Below are positions 63,044-64,000 of a stretch of 64,000 nucleotides of DNA, piece after piece. Position 1 is the stretch's first letter, and every line of letters begins with the position of its first letter. Position numbers and translations under genes: made by a program. The notes under the pieces were generated by a model, which was given only the letters and a program-made list of their open reading frames with translations, was not told the origin of the DNA and did not search any database. Source of the DNA: Dipteris shenzhenensis (Eukaryota > Polypodiophyta > Polypodiopsida > Gleicheniales); assembly GCA_047967505.1 (NCBI GenBank), contig CM106540.1; one strand, 5' to 3'.

Positions 63044-63635
63044 CTCTCGCCATCTCTATAATCCCAACGTCGTTCTCCGTTGCATTCGTGCAAGCATTGC
63101 GCTATTATTTCTTACATGTCTTCTTAAATTGTCAGAAATCATCGGCAACAAACATTGAGATATTGCATCATTGCGGTGAGTGGCCCATGCAATATTCGAT
63201 ATTAGAGGATTTCAGACCAAAGTGGGAAAGATAAAGTGGTTGCCAAGAAATGCACTTGCATGCTTTCGAACCTGAGAAATGCCGAACCGTTTTTAAAAAC
63301 TGCGGTGGCGAATCCAACCCAGTAGACGGCAACTGATTTTGAACTGCCAACGATGCTCCTTCGCAATGTGCGTCTTTTAAAACATAATTGTCTGCTTGAA
63401 AGGCCAATAACCCTGCTCCTACCGCACAACCGGCCAACGCTAAGCCAAGCATCTTCGGCGATCCTAAACCCCTGGCCGTCTTTTCATCTTCGAGCAGCGG
63501 CACTGACACAATTTTAAGGAGGGGACTAGGAGAGGCATGTAATGGAAGGGCGGCATCTGAATGCAGAAGAGATTTCCAGATAAGATTGTGTGCACTGCGT
63601 GAATGATGCAACCCAATTTTGAGCGGCATGTTCAT
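10200..63635 (-). CDS. MICU: MICU-type mitochondrial calcium uptake protein, 8-exon gene (overview)
   Basis: Join on the minus strand: 63272-63635, 52555-52622, 51555-51778, 25027-25110, 24598-24811, 22840-23016, 10527-10643, 10200-10415. Total 1464 bp in one frame (487 aa plus stop), close to the roughly 500 aa I recall for Arabidopsis MICU. Known role: EF-hand regulator that gates the mitochondrial Ca2+ uniporter (MCU) at the inner membrane. Visible: an N-terminus rich in basic residues with no long acidic run, a hydrophobic segment near residues 62-80, the MICU core (residues about 123-144 contain the basic RRRIFF stretch), canonical EF loops at 208-219, 242-253 and 435-446, and a degenerate EF-like loop near 328-339. 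Every internal exon border has AG before and GT after, and phases agree at every junction. Introns 1, 3 and 6 (10.6, 26.4 and 12.2 kb) are filled with transposons. Family assignment is by recognition of motif order, not by search; the start codon is the least certain part. Confidence 0.9.
10527..10643 (-). CDS. MICU: MICU exon 7
   Basis: A 117-bp phase-0 exon, residues 378-416. It runs from [13 protein letters not shown] to DFQWAASQ, matching the EFKQFDELR...DFKRAASQ helix pair of plant MICU. Acceptor CCTTCAG, donor CAG|GTAACC. The 12.2-kb intron 6 lies upstream and a 111-bp intron downstream. Confidence 0.92.
10644..13831. other. MICU intron 6, part upstream of Copia A
   Basis: Mostly non-coding. 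A 159-codon minus-strand frame at 12216-12695 has no recognised domain. Minus-strand frames at 11746-12337 contain DSQCVMAVA followed by a [10 protein letters not shown]-like end, faintly like a Copia RNase H tail. A 39-bp tandem duplication lies at 13201-13278. Confidence 0.4.
13201..13278. repeat. 39-bp tandem duplication
   Basis: Units 13201-13239 and 13240-13278 are nearly identical (GACGACTGTCCTAAAGAG...). Confidence 0.85.
13832..14023 (+). repeat. 5' LTR of Copia A
   Basis: 192 bp. It contains a perfect 30-bp palindrome at 13874-13903, with 13-bp arms around TTAA. Confidence 0.95.
14026..14037 (+). promoter_or_regulatory. Primer binding site of Copia A
   Basis: TGGTATCAGAGC two bases after the 5' LTR, the usual initiator tRNA-Met site of plant Copia elements. 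Confidence 0.9.
14038..15658 (+). other. Long leader of Copia A
   Basis: 1.6 kb without a supported gene. A CAG/GCAG-rich start is followed by a GTAC-dense block (15 GTAC at 14283-14604) and GGGCTTTT boxes at 14698, 14753 and 15129. The same two blocks in the same order occur in Copia B. Confidence 0.6.
15659..18040 (+). pseudogene. Copia A gag-protease-integrase, ends at a premature TAG
   Basis: 793 codons from ATG. Gag (residues 1-230) is followed by a zinc knuckle near 16349 that reads C-x2-Y-x4-H-x4-C, so the second Cys is lost. The protease has the active-site [10 protein letters not shown] (Asp codon at 16607). Integrase has an HHCC finger (HSRLGH...CDHC) and an intact D-D-E triad (VHTDL, LRSDNGG, VSERMN). 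The TAG at 18038-18040 falls between integrase and RT; the same frame stays open for about 50 codons beyond it. The product would drive packaging and integration of element cDNA, if made. Confidence 0.9.
18041..19751 (+). pseudogene. Copia A reverse transcriptase and RNase H, two frameshifts
   Basis: Continuation of pol. Net single-base losses near 18185 and 18598 move the reading frame twice in the same direction. RT blocks: [36 protein letters not shown] and the catalytic YVDDM (18792). RNase H blocks: [38 protein letters not shown] and a terminal [11 protein letters not shown]. The second shift lies beside a G run, so an assembly error is possible there. Confidence 0.9.
19851..20042 (+). 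repeat. 3' LTR of Copia A
   Basis: 192 bp, one difference from the 5' LTR (G to A), which falls in the right arm of the palindrome. Confidence 0.95.
20085..21410 (-). pseudogene. hAT-type transposase remnant (DUF659-like)
   Basis: Minus-strand frames, repeatedly shifted, give in order: [22 protein letters not shown]-like block, [31 protein letters not shown], a WLNWNVSKK block and a RRWN..LHRPI.I.AHMLHP block. This is the order of DUF659 plus the hAT core in plant transposases. Many stops; clearly dead. It lies immediately 3' of Copia A. Terminal repeats were not identified. Confidence 0.75.
21781..22205. repeat. Tandem duplication of about 204 bp
   Basis: Two diverged copies (about 21781-21984 and 21985-22205), each with CGAATTGCATGGC, GCAACACTTGCAAATTG and AGGAGAGCTCTCAGC. 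The second copy has an extra internal GGGATGAGGGAATGG repeat. Adjacent to, possibly part of, the hAT element. Confidence 0.8.
22206..22839. other. Remaining part of intron 6
   Basis: No gene or recognised repeat seen. Confidence 0.35.
22840..23016 (-). CDS. MICU: MICU exon 6: degenerate third EF lobe
   Basis: A 177-bp phase-0 exon, residues 319-377. [20 protein letters not shown] matches the LEFAHYDYKRRGSISAKDF segment of plant MICU, a loop that has lost most Ca2+ ligands. [19 protein letters not shown] follows. Acceptor TTTGCAG, donor GAG|GTGAGA. Confidence 0.92.
23017..24597. other. MICU intron 5 (1.58 kb)
   Basis: No transposon motif, RNA gene or conserved frame seen. Confidence 0.5.
24598..24811 (-). 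CDS. MICU: MICU exon 5: end of EF loop 2 and central region
   Basis: Codes residues 248-318, starting with one base that completes the Gly of EF loop 2. It holds [11 protein letters not shown], a basic variable loop, then [17 protein letters not shown], which matches the 'YFFGKDG...KL..DKF' segment of plant MICU. It ends in LHEE ahead of the third EF-like lobe. Acceptor CCTTCAG, donor GAG|GTGAGC. Confidence 0.92.
25027..25110 (-). CDS. MICU: MICU exon 4: linker and start of second EF loop
   Basis: An 84-bp exon: one base completing the Glu of EF loop 1, 27 codons, and two bases of a Gly codon. It supplies the helix between the two N-lobe EF hands and the first five residues (DRDGD) of EF loop 2. 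Acceptor TGCTCAG, donor TGG|GTACGT. It lies 26.4 kb downstream of exon 3 but the frame continues exactly. Confidence 0.9.
25437..25691 (+). repeat. 5' LTR of Gypsy A, 5'-truncated
   Basis: Aligns with 31233-31494 of the 3' LTR; the first 60 bp are missing. Confidence 0.8.
27083..28275 (+). pseudogene. Gypsy A gag end and protease
   Basis: 27083-27340 gives a capsid C-terminal block ([24 protein letters not shown]). 27931-28275 gives the retropepsin active site [14 protein letters not shown] and a DIILAA flap-side block. Stops and shifts separate the parts. The stretch 26480-27080 between two gag-like parts shows no capsid motif and may be an insertion. Confidence 0.7.
28301..29674 (+). pseudogene. 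Gypsy A reverse transcriptase and RNase H
   Basis: RT opens with [20 protein letters not shown] and continues in shifted frames with [30 protein letters not shown] and a FDDIL box near 29000. RNase H ends in [17 protein letters not shown]. Three or more frame changes. Confidence 0.75.
29885..31140 (+). pseudogene. Gypsy A integrase and chromodomain
   Basis: Integrase zinc finger at about 29930-30070 ([20 protein letters not shown]) and part of the core. A 212-bp tandem duplication (30549-30972) follows. At 31005-31140 a chromodomain-like block reads [11 protein letters not shown]...[18 protein letters not shown], which places the element among chromoviruses. Confidence 0.7.
30549..30972. repeat. 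212-bp tandem duplication in Gypsy A
   Basis: Units 30549-30760 and 30761-30972 differ at about one base. The length is not a multiple of three, so it breaks the frame. Confidence 0.95.
31173..31494 (+). repeat. 3' LTR of Gypsy A
   Basis: 322 bp, begins TGTAATAGTAGG after a GTAGGAGGGG purine tract and ends GCTATGTTTCA. Confidence 0.8.
31495..31752 (-). other. Arg/Ser-rich reading frame fragment, unknown
   Basis: Minus strand. The frame contains [20 protein letters not shown], an SR-like stretch, then a Lys-rich [14 protein letters not shown] end. It runs straight into the 3' LTR of Gypsy A, which supplies the stop. I do not recognise it; it could belong to the older minus-strand element or be captured host sequence. 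Confidence 0.4.
31800..32317 (-). pseudogene. Gypsy C reverse transcriptase start
   Basis: Minus strand: [20 protein letters not shown] linker, then [57 protein letters not shown] and [10 protein letters not shown]. These are the first three RT blocks of Ty3/gypsy; the catalytic YIDD block is missing. Confidence 0.85.
32324..32949 (-). pseudogene. Gypsy C gag, 3' part
   Basis: Minus strand. Capsid blocks [49 protein letters not shown] and [19 protein letters not shown], with in-frame stops. Capsid is followed within 30 bp by an RT linker, so protease is missing. Confidence 0.75.
32955..33418 (+). repeat. 5' LTR of Gypsy B
   Basis: 464 bp, begins TGTTATGCTCTAG and ends GCGTAATA, so TG...TA rather than TG...CA. 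Confidence 0.88.
33433..34221 (+). other. Leader of Gypsy B
   Basis: Between primer site and gag ATG. No supported gene; short frames only. Confidence 0.5.
34222..34952 (+). pseudogene. Gypsy B gag, part before Copia B
   Basis: Starts at the ATG at 34222. Blocks: a Gln-rich N-terminus, [62 protein letters not shown] and [15 protein letters not shown], the order of Ty3/gypsy capsid. The frame resumes at 40982 after the Copia B insertion and its target repeat. Confidence 0.88.
34953..35214 (-). repeat. 3' LTR of Copia B
   Basis: 262 bp, TGTGAGAATTGG...TCTAACA on the plus strand. Carries AACCTCTA, absent from the other LTR. Confidence 0.93.
35251..36860 (-). pseudogene. Copia B reverse transcriptase and RNase H
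   Basis: Minus strand. [46 protein letters not shown] and the catalytic [12 protein letters not shown]. In-frame stops at 36471 (TAG), 35611 (TAA) and 35539 (TAG), each one transition away from Gln or Trp; a frameshift near 36040. RNase [43 protein letters not shown] and [12 protein letters not shown]. Confidence 0.87.
36883..38230 (-). pseudogene. Copia B protease end and integrase
   Basis: Minus strand. [15 protein letters not shown] ends the protease. Integrase zinc finger [15 protein letters not shown] and [13 protein letters not shown]. Core with [22 protein letters not shown] and [13 protein letters not shown] (D-D-E present). A frameshift near 37400 precedes [18 protein letters not shown] and the C-terminal [12 protein letters not shown] block. 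Confidence 0.85.
38250..39557 (-). pseudogene. Copia B gag and start of protease
   Basis: Gag start near 39553 ([11 protein letters not shown]), then a one-base shift into the main frame. Blocks: [47 protein letters not shown] and LLLQEEQTR. Intact zinc knuckle [14 protein letters not shown]. After another shift near 38435 the protease site reads [10 protein letters not shown]. Confidence 0.85.
39560..40708 (-). other. Long leader of Copia B
   Basis: Read in element sense (minus): a GTAC-dense block (24 GTAC at 40179-40626) is followed by five GGGGCTTTT boxes (plus-strand AAAAGCCCC or AAAGCCCC at 39788, 39841, 39868, 39929, 39991). No coding region supported. Confidence 0.65.
40723..40976 (-). 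repeat. 5' LTR of Copia B
   Basis: 254 bp, TGTGAGAATTGG...TATAACA on the plus strand, next to the primer site. Confidence 0.93.
40982..43298 (+). pseudogene. Gypsy B gag end, protease, RT and RNase H
   Basis: Same frame as 34222-34952. Stops TAA 41154, TAG 41163, TGA 41880 and TGA 43296. The zinc knuckle reads C-x2-Y-x4-H-x4-C (second Cys lost). The protease site reads [12 protein letters not shown] instead of the usual DSGAT. RT is complete with [27 protein letters not shown] and FIDDILVFS. RNase H has [14 protein letters not shown], shorter by about 20 residues than usual, then [12 protein letters not shown]. Confidence 0.9.
43299..44834 (+). pseudogene. Gypsy B integrase and chromodomain
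   Basis: Continues in frame to TGA at 44442, with TAG 43803 and TGA 44202. Zinc finger: H..H then RCFSCRVSK. Core: [29 protein letters not shown] and [18 protein letters not shown], where the usual catalytic Glu (GQTERVN) is Val. After a shift in an AAG run, a chromodomain follows at about 44680-44830 ([30 protein letters not shown]). Confidence 0.85.
44835..45299 (+). repeat. 3' LTR of Gypsy B
   Basis: 465 bp, about 97% identical to the 5' LTR. 11 of 13 differences are transitions. The pol frame runs into its first bases. Confidence 0.88.
45305..46140 (-). pseudogene. Gypsy C gag-like N-terminal frame
   Basis: Minus strand from an ATG at 46138-46140. Proline-rich frames with two or more stops, no firm domain. 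Assigned to Gypsy C because it lies across the Gypsy B insertion from the gag 3' part in the same orientation. Confidence 0.45.
46141..47521. other. Leader region of Gypsy C
   Basis: No gene supported. Short duplications near 46630-46710 (ATCACGATAGAGG, GGCTGCAGGCTTCCAAGG). Minisatellite-like GGTGTGTCC repeats at 47050-47290. Confidence 0.4.
47050..47290. repeat. Imperfect GGTGTGTCC minisatellite
   Basis: About ten variants of AAGGGGTGTGTCCCTT at 17-30 bp spacing. A second patch of the same motif lies at 47715-47900, inside the presumed Gypsy C LTR. Confidence 0.65.
47535..47960 (-). repeat. Probable 5' LTR of Gypsy C
   Basis: Begins TGTAAGAAATCC beside TGATACCAC (primer site on the minus strand). 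A minus-strand TATATAAGAG (about 47694-47706) would be a promoter. Outer limit uncertain and no second LTR copy is visible. Confidence 0.45.
48137..49160 (+). pseudogene. LINE ORF2 3' part (zinc-binding RT C-terminus)
   Basis: Plus strand, two frames. 48137-48799: [12 protein letters not shown] block and a Cys-rich block [20 protein letters not shown] typical of the zinc-binding segment behind LINE RT. From about 48790 another frame carries [20 protein letters not shown] and [15 protein letters not shown] to 49100. The same C-terminus ends the LINE at 60067. Sits in MICU intron 3, antisense. Confidence 0.75.
49161..51554. other. Rest of MICU intron 3
   Basis: A purine-rich tract lies at 49395-49540 and a TTTC-type tail at 49548-49562. 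The remainder shows no gene, RNA or recognised repeat. Confidence 0.4.
49395..49540. repeat. Purine-rich minisatellite
   Basis: Repeats of GGCTGAAAGGAGAGGGGCTG type with long G runs (GGGGGGCCGGGGGGGGAGGG region near 49410-49430). G-quadruplex potential on the plus strand. Confidence 0.7.
51555..51778 (-). CDS. MICU: MICU exon 3: N-lobe with first EF loop
   Basis: Codes residues 145-218 plus two bases. It opens with VFEYFASIK, continues through the conserved [13 protein letters not shown] and [12 protein letters not shown] blocks of MICU, and ends in EF loop 1 ([11 protein letters not shown]). The position-12 Glu of that loop is split across intron 3. Acceptor TGTCCAG, donor AGA|GTAAGT. This is the strongest family signature in the gene. 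Confidence 0.93.
51779..52554. other. MICU intron 2 (776 bp)
   Basis: No transposon or RNA gene seen. Confidence 0.5.
52555..52622 (-). CDS. MICU: MICU exon 2 (68 bp micro-exon)
   Basis: A 68-bp exon coding 22 residues plus two bases. It contains the highly basic RRRIFF...YERRIR stretch found just before the first EF lobe in plant MICU proteins. Acceptor TTTGCAG, donor AAG|GTGCTT. It is too short to appear as an open reading frame and was found by looking for the conserved basic block between exons 1 and 3. Its phases (1 in, 0 out) fit both neighbours exactly. Confidence 0.85.
54101..54427. mobile_element. Candidate MITE with terminal inverted repeats
   Basis: Left end 54101-54135 and right end 54396-54427 are inverted copies for about 30 bp (CCATAGTTACCAGG versus CCTGGTAACTATGG). 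Internal GGAACG/CGTTCC words recur. Length 327 bp, no coding capacity. Target duplication not clear. Confidence 0.55.
54727..54818. repeat. 48-bp tandem pair
   Basis: CAGGTTAGATTTAGGGTC...CCCTAC at 54727 and a diverged copy at 54775. Confidence 0.7.
55020..55200 (+). mobile_element. LINE-like 3' end
   Basis: GATGTTGATGCCTGCTTAGTGGCTCCACCCC, then GGTCTCATAGACC and a TTTC/TCTC tail. Aligns with the tail at 60120-60300. Confidence 0.55.
56028..56570 (+). pseudogene. Gypsy gag N-terminal fragment
   Basis: ATG at 56028. An acidic, Ala-rich start, then a capsid block in another frame ([20 protein letters not shown]). In-frame stops. The matching gag C-terminal half is found inverted at 57132-57524. 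Confidence 0.55.
56594..57086. repeat. Interleaved inverted repeat within a Gypsy RT fragment
   Basis: Two RT segments are each present in both orientations. A: 56594-56710 is the reverse complement of 56901-57017 (117 bp, about 3 mismatches). B: 56725-56794 is the reverse complement of 57017-57086 (70 bp). The order is rP2-P1-M-P2-rP1, not a simple palindrome. P1 encodes [20 protein letters not shown] and P2 [20 protein letters not shown]. Confidence 0.85.
57087..57524 (-). pseudogene. Inverted Gypsy gag C-terminal half with RT start
   Basis: Minus strand. [16 protein letters not shown]...[13 protein letters not shown] is a capsid C-terminus. A basic linker follows, then [11 protein letters not shown] leading into the inverted RT segment P1. 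Confidence 0.65.
57525..58730. other. Non-coding DNA with TC microsatellites
   Basis: G runs near 57610 and 57950. (TC)n arrays near 58188-58220 and 58229-58250, each followed by CATAGTTTTTTCC, and a third at 58586-58610. GTACGG-type words near 58258-58290 and 58515-58580. No gene. Confidence 0.45.
58740..60300 (+). pseudogene. LINE with reverse transcriptase, internally deleted
   Basis: Plus strand. RT in shifting frames: [60 protein letters not shown], then [20 protein letters not shown] (YADD changed to YAED), [14 protein letters not shown] and [11 protein letters not shown]. After 59640 a [19 protein letters not shown] frame leads into the family C-terminus ([18 protein letters not shown] to 60067). 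The zinc-binding block is missing. The 3' end has CTCATAGACC and a (TTTC)n tail at 60280-60300. Confidence 0.8.
60301..61640 (+). pseudogene. Second LINE fragment, 5'-truncated
   Basis: Begins after the tail of the previous copy. [20 protein letters not shown], a 110-bp tandem duplication, then [13 protein letters not shown] (matching 48225-48270) and a decayed zinc-binding block near 61150-61260. Continues to a non-coding 3' region like 8990-9400. Confidence 0.65.
60570..60790. repeat. 110-bp tandem duplication in a LINE
   Basis: ATTCATCCAC.GAGTTTGGGA at 60572 and again at 60682, followed by matching CTACCGAGG.TGGCCCTAGAG and CTGACACATGGTATGCACA blocks. Confidence 0.8.
61641..63041 (+). mobile_element. 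Cluster of short LINE/SINE-like 3' ends
   Basis: Three successive tails: near 61850-61975, 62420-62500 and 62930-63041. Each has GGCTTGTATGAGT-like and TGTCTCATAGGCC-like words, and TTTC, TCTC or CT-rich ends. A short internal tandem duplication lies at 62140-62240 (GTCAAAGCCGAGGTGTCACTC). No coding frame supported. Confidence 0.55.
63042..63271. other. Intron 1, exon-1-proximal end
   Basis: From the end of a (TC)n array to the exon 1 donor. No feature seen. Confidence 0.4.
63272..63635 (-). CDS. MICU: MICU exon 1: targeting presequence and hydrophobic segment
   Basis: Codes residues 1-121 plus one base. The start is the first ATG of this frame; a second in-frame ATG lies two codons later. 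Residues 1-55 are rich in Leu, Ser, His and Lys and poor in acids, as expected of a mitochondrial presequence. A Gly/Ala/Leu-rich hydrophobic stretch follows at about 62-80. The donor is CAG|GTTCGA and leaves one G, which exon 2 completes to a Glu codon. The residues before that junction do not match the FLFG-type stretch I recall from Arabidopsis, so this end rests mainly on phase and splice consensus. A small extra exon in intron 1 is possible. Confidence 0.75.
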
Positions 63636-63787
63636 GGGCGAAGCAAAGTGCTGGATCTGTGAAGGAAAAAGTTCCGATGGGATGAGGAAAGAAGCGAGGG
63701 AAGAGCTGGGATGAAGCGAGAAGCTTGGAGCTGACCGGAGAAACAGGCGAATTCTATGGGAAAAAGGCTATAAGAGGAGAGATCCAT
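63632..63787 (-). other. Upstream ORF overlapping the MICU start (ATGA)
   Basis: An ATG at 63785-63787 opens a 51-codon frame rich in Ser, Leu, Phe and Arg with one acidic pair near its start. Its TGA (63632-63634) overlaps the MICU ATG (63633-63635) as ATGA. If the transcript begins upstream of 63787, scanning ribosomes would meet this uORF first. The composition also resembles a targeting peptide, so an alternative reading (an unseen intron or a frame change) cannot be excluded. Confidence 0.5.
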
Positions 63788-64000
63788 GGCGAGAATTGTG
63801 GCGTGCCATAGCCATTGGAGATTGCTGCCGACAAGCGAAGGATCTGTCGGTGAAGCAACAGCAAAATTCTACATCCTGATGAGGACAGGACATCACAACC
63901 CTAACAGAAAACGACACAAGCCATTTGGCTTCACTCACGACAAGCCTCACAAGTTTGAACTTGAAAACATTTTCTTTTATTCAACTTTCTCTTATCAAGT
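63788..64000 (-). promoter_or_regulatory. Presumed MICU 5' UTR/promoter region
   Basis: DNA upstream of the gene on the minus strand. I see no clear TATA box on the minus strand and no transposon signature. Other ATGs are present, including one opening a 13-codon frame. The start of transcription cannot be placed. Confidence 0.3.

Noticed and set aside
63168-63271. Extension of the MICU exon 1 frame to a stop at 63168
   Set aside because: The CAG|GTTCGA donor at 63272 gives the phase needed by exon 2, and residues beyond it show no MICU similarity.
1-64000. CRISPR arrays, bacterial operons, rRNA or tRNA genes
   Set aside because: No regular spacer arrays, Shine-Dalgarno-led gene chains or tRNA cloverleaf pattern noticed. 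TGGTATCAGAGC hits are retrotransposon primer sites.

Overview
This window looks like nuclear DNA of a land plant with a large, repeat-rich genome. A fern or gymnosperm is my guess from intron size and repeat content; nothing here fixes the species. The one host gene I can support lies on the minus strand and spans 53.4 kb (63635 down to 10200). It encodes a plant-type MICU, the EF-hand Ca2+-sensing regulator of the mitochondrial calcium uniporter. I assembled eight coding exons with GT..AG borders. They sum to 1464 bp in one open frame (487 residues plus stop), so about 97% of the gene is intron.

Layout, left to right. 1-10199 lies 3' of MICU. It holds a deletion-derivative Copia on the minus strand (1553-4611), LINE debris, a compound microsatellite and the likely MICU 3' UTR. 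10200-10643 holds exons 8 and 7. Intron 6 (10644-22839) holds a very young Copia element, Copia A (13832-20042), next to a decayed hAT-type transposase. 22840-25110 holds exons 6, 5 and 4. Intron 3 (25111-51554, 26.4 kb) is a retrotransposon graveyard. It contains an old Gypsy (Gypsy A, 25437-31494) and a nested stack: Copia B (34953-40976) sits inside Gypsy B (32955-45299), which sits inside an older minus-strand Gypsy (Gypsy C, about 31495-47960). A LINE 3' half and low-complexity DNA follow. 51555-52622 holds exons 3 and 2. Intron 1 (52623-63271) holds a TIR mini-element, a rearranged Gypsy fragment and a cluster of LINE/SINE-like 3' ends. 63272-63635 is exon 1, with 5' UTR or promoter DNA to the window end.

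The nest order is fixed by perfect 5-bp target-site duplications for Copia A, Copia B and Gypsy B. Gypsy B was one continuous gag-pol frame; it now carries seven in-frame stops, each explainable by a single C:G to T:A transition. Most insertions in the MICU introns are antisense to the gene.

The most unusual signals are these. Two unrelated Copia elements share an ordered 5' leader: a GTAC-dense block, then repeated GGGCTTTT boxes. Copia A has a 30-bp perfect palindrome in its LTR. A 51-codon uORF ends in an ATGA overlap with the MICU start. An interleaved inverted repeat occupies a Gypsy fragment in intron 1. Several LINE/SINE copies share a 3'-tail signature. All calls are by eye; no database search was run.
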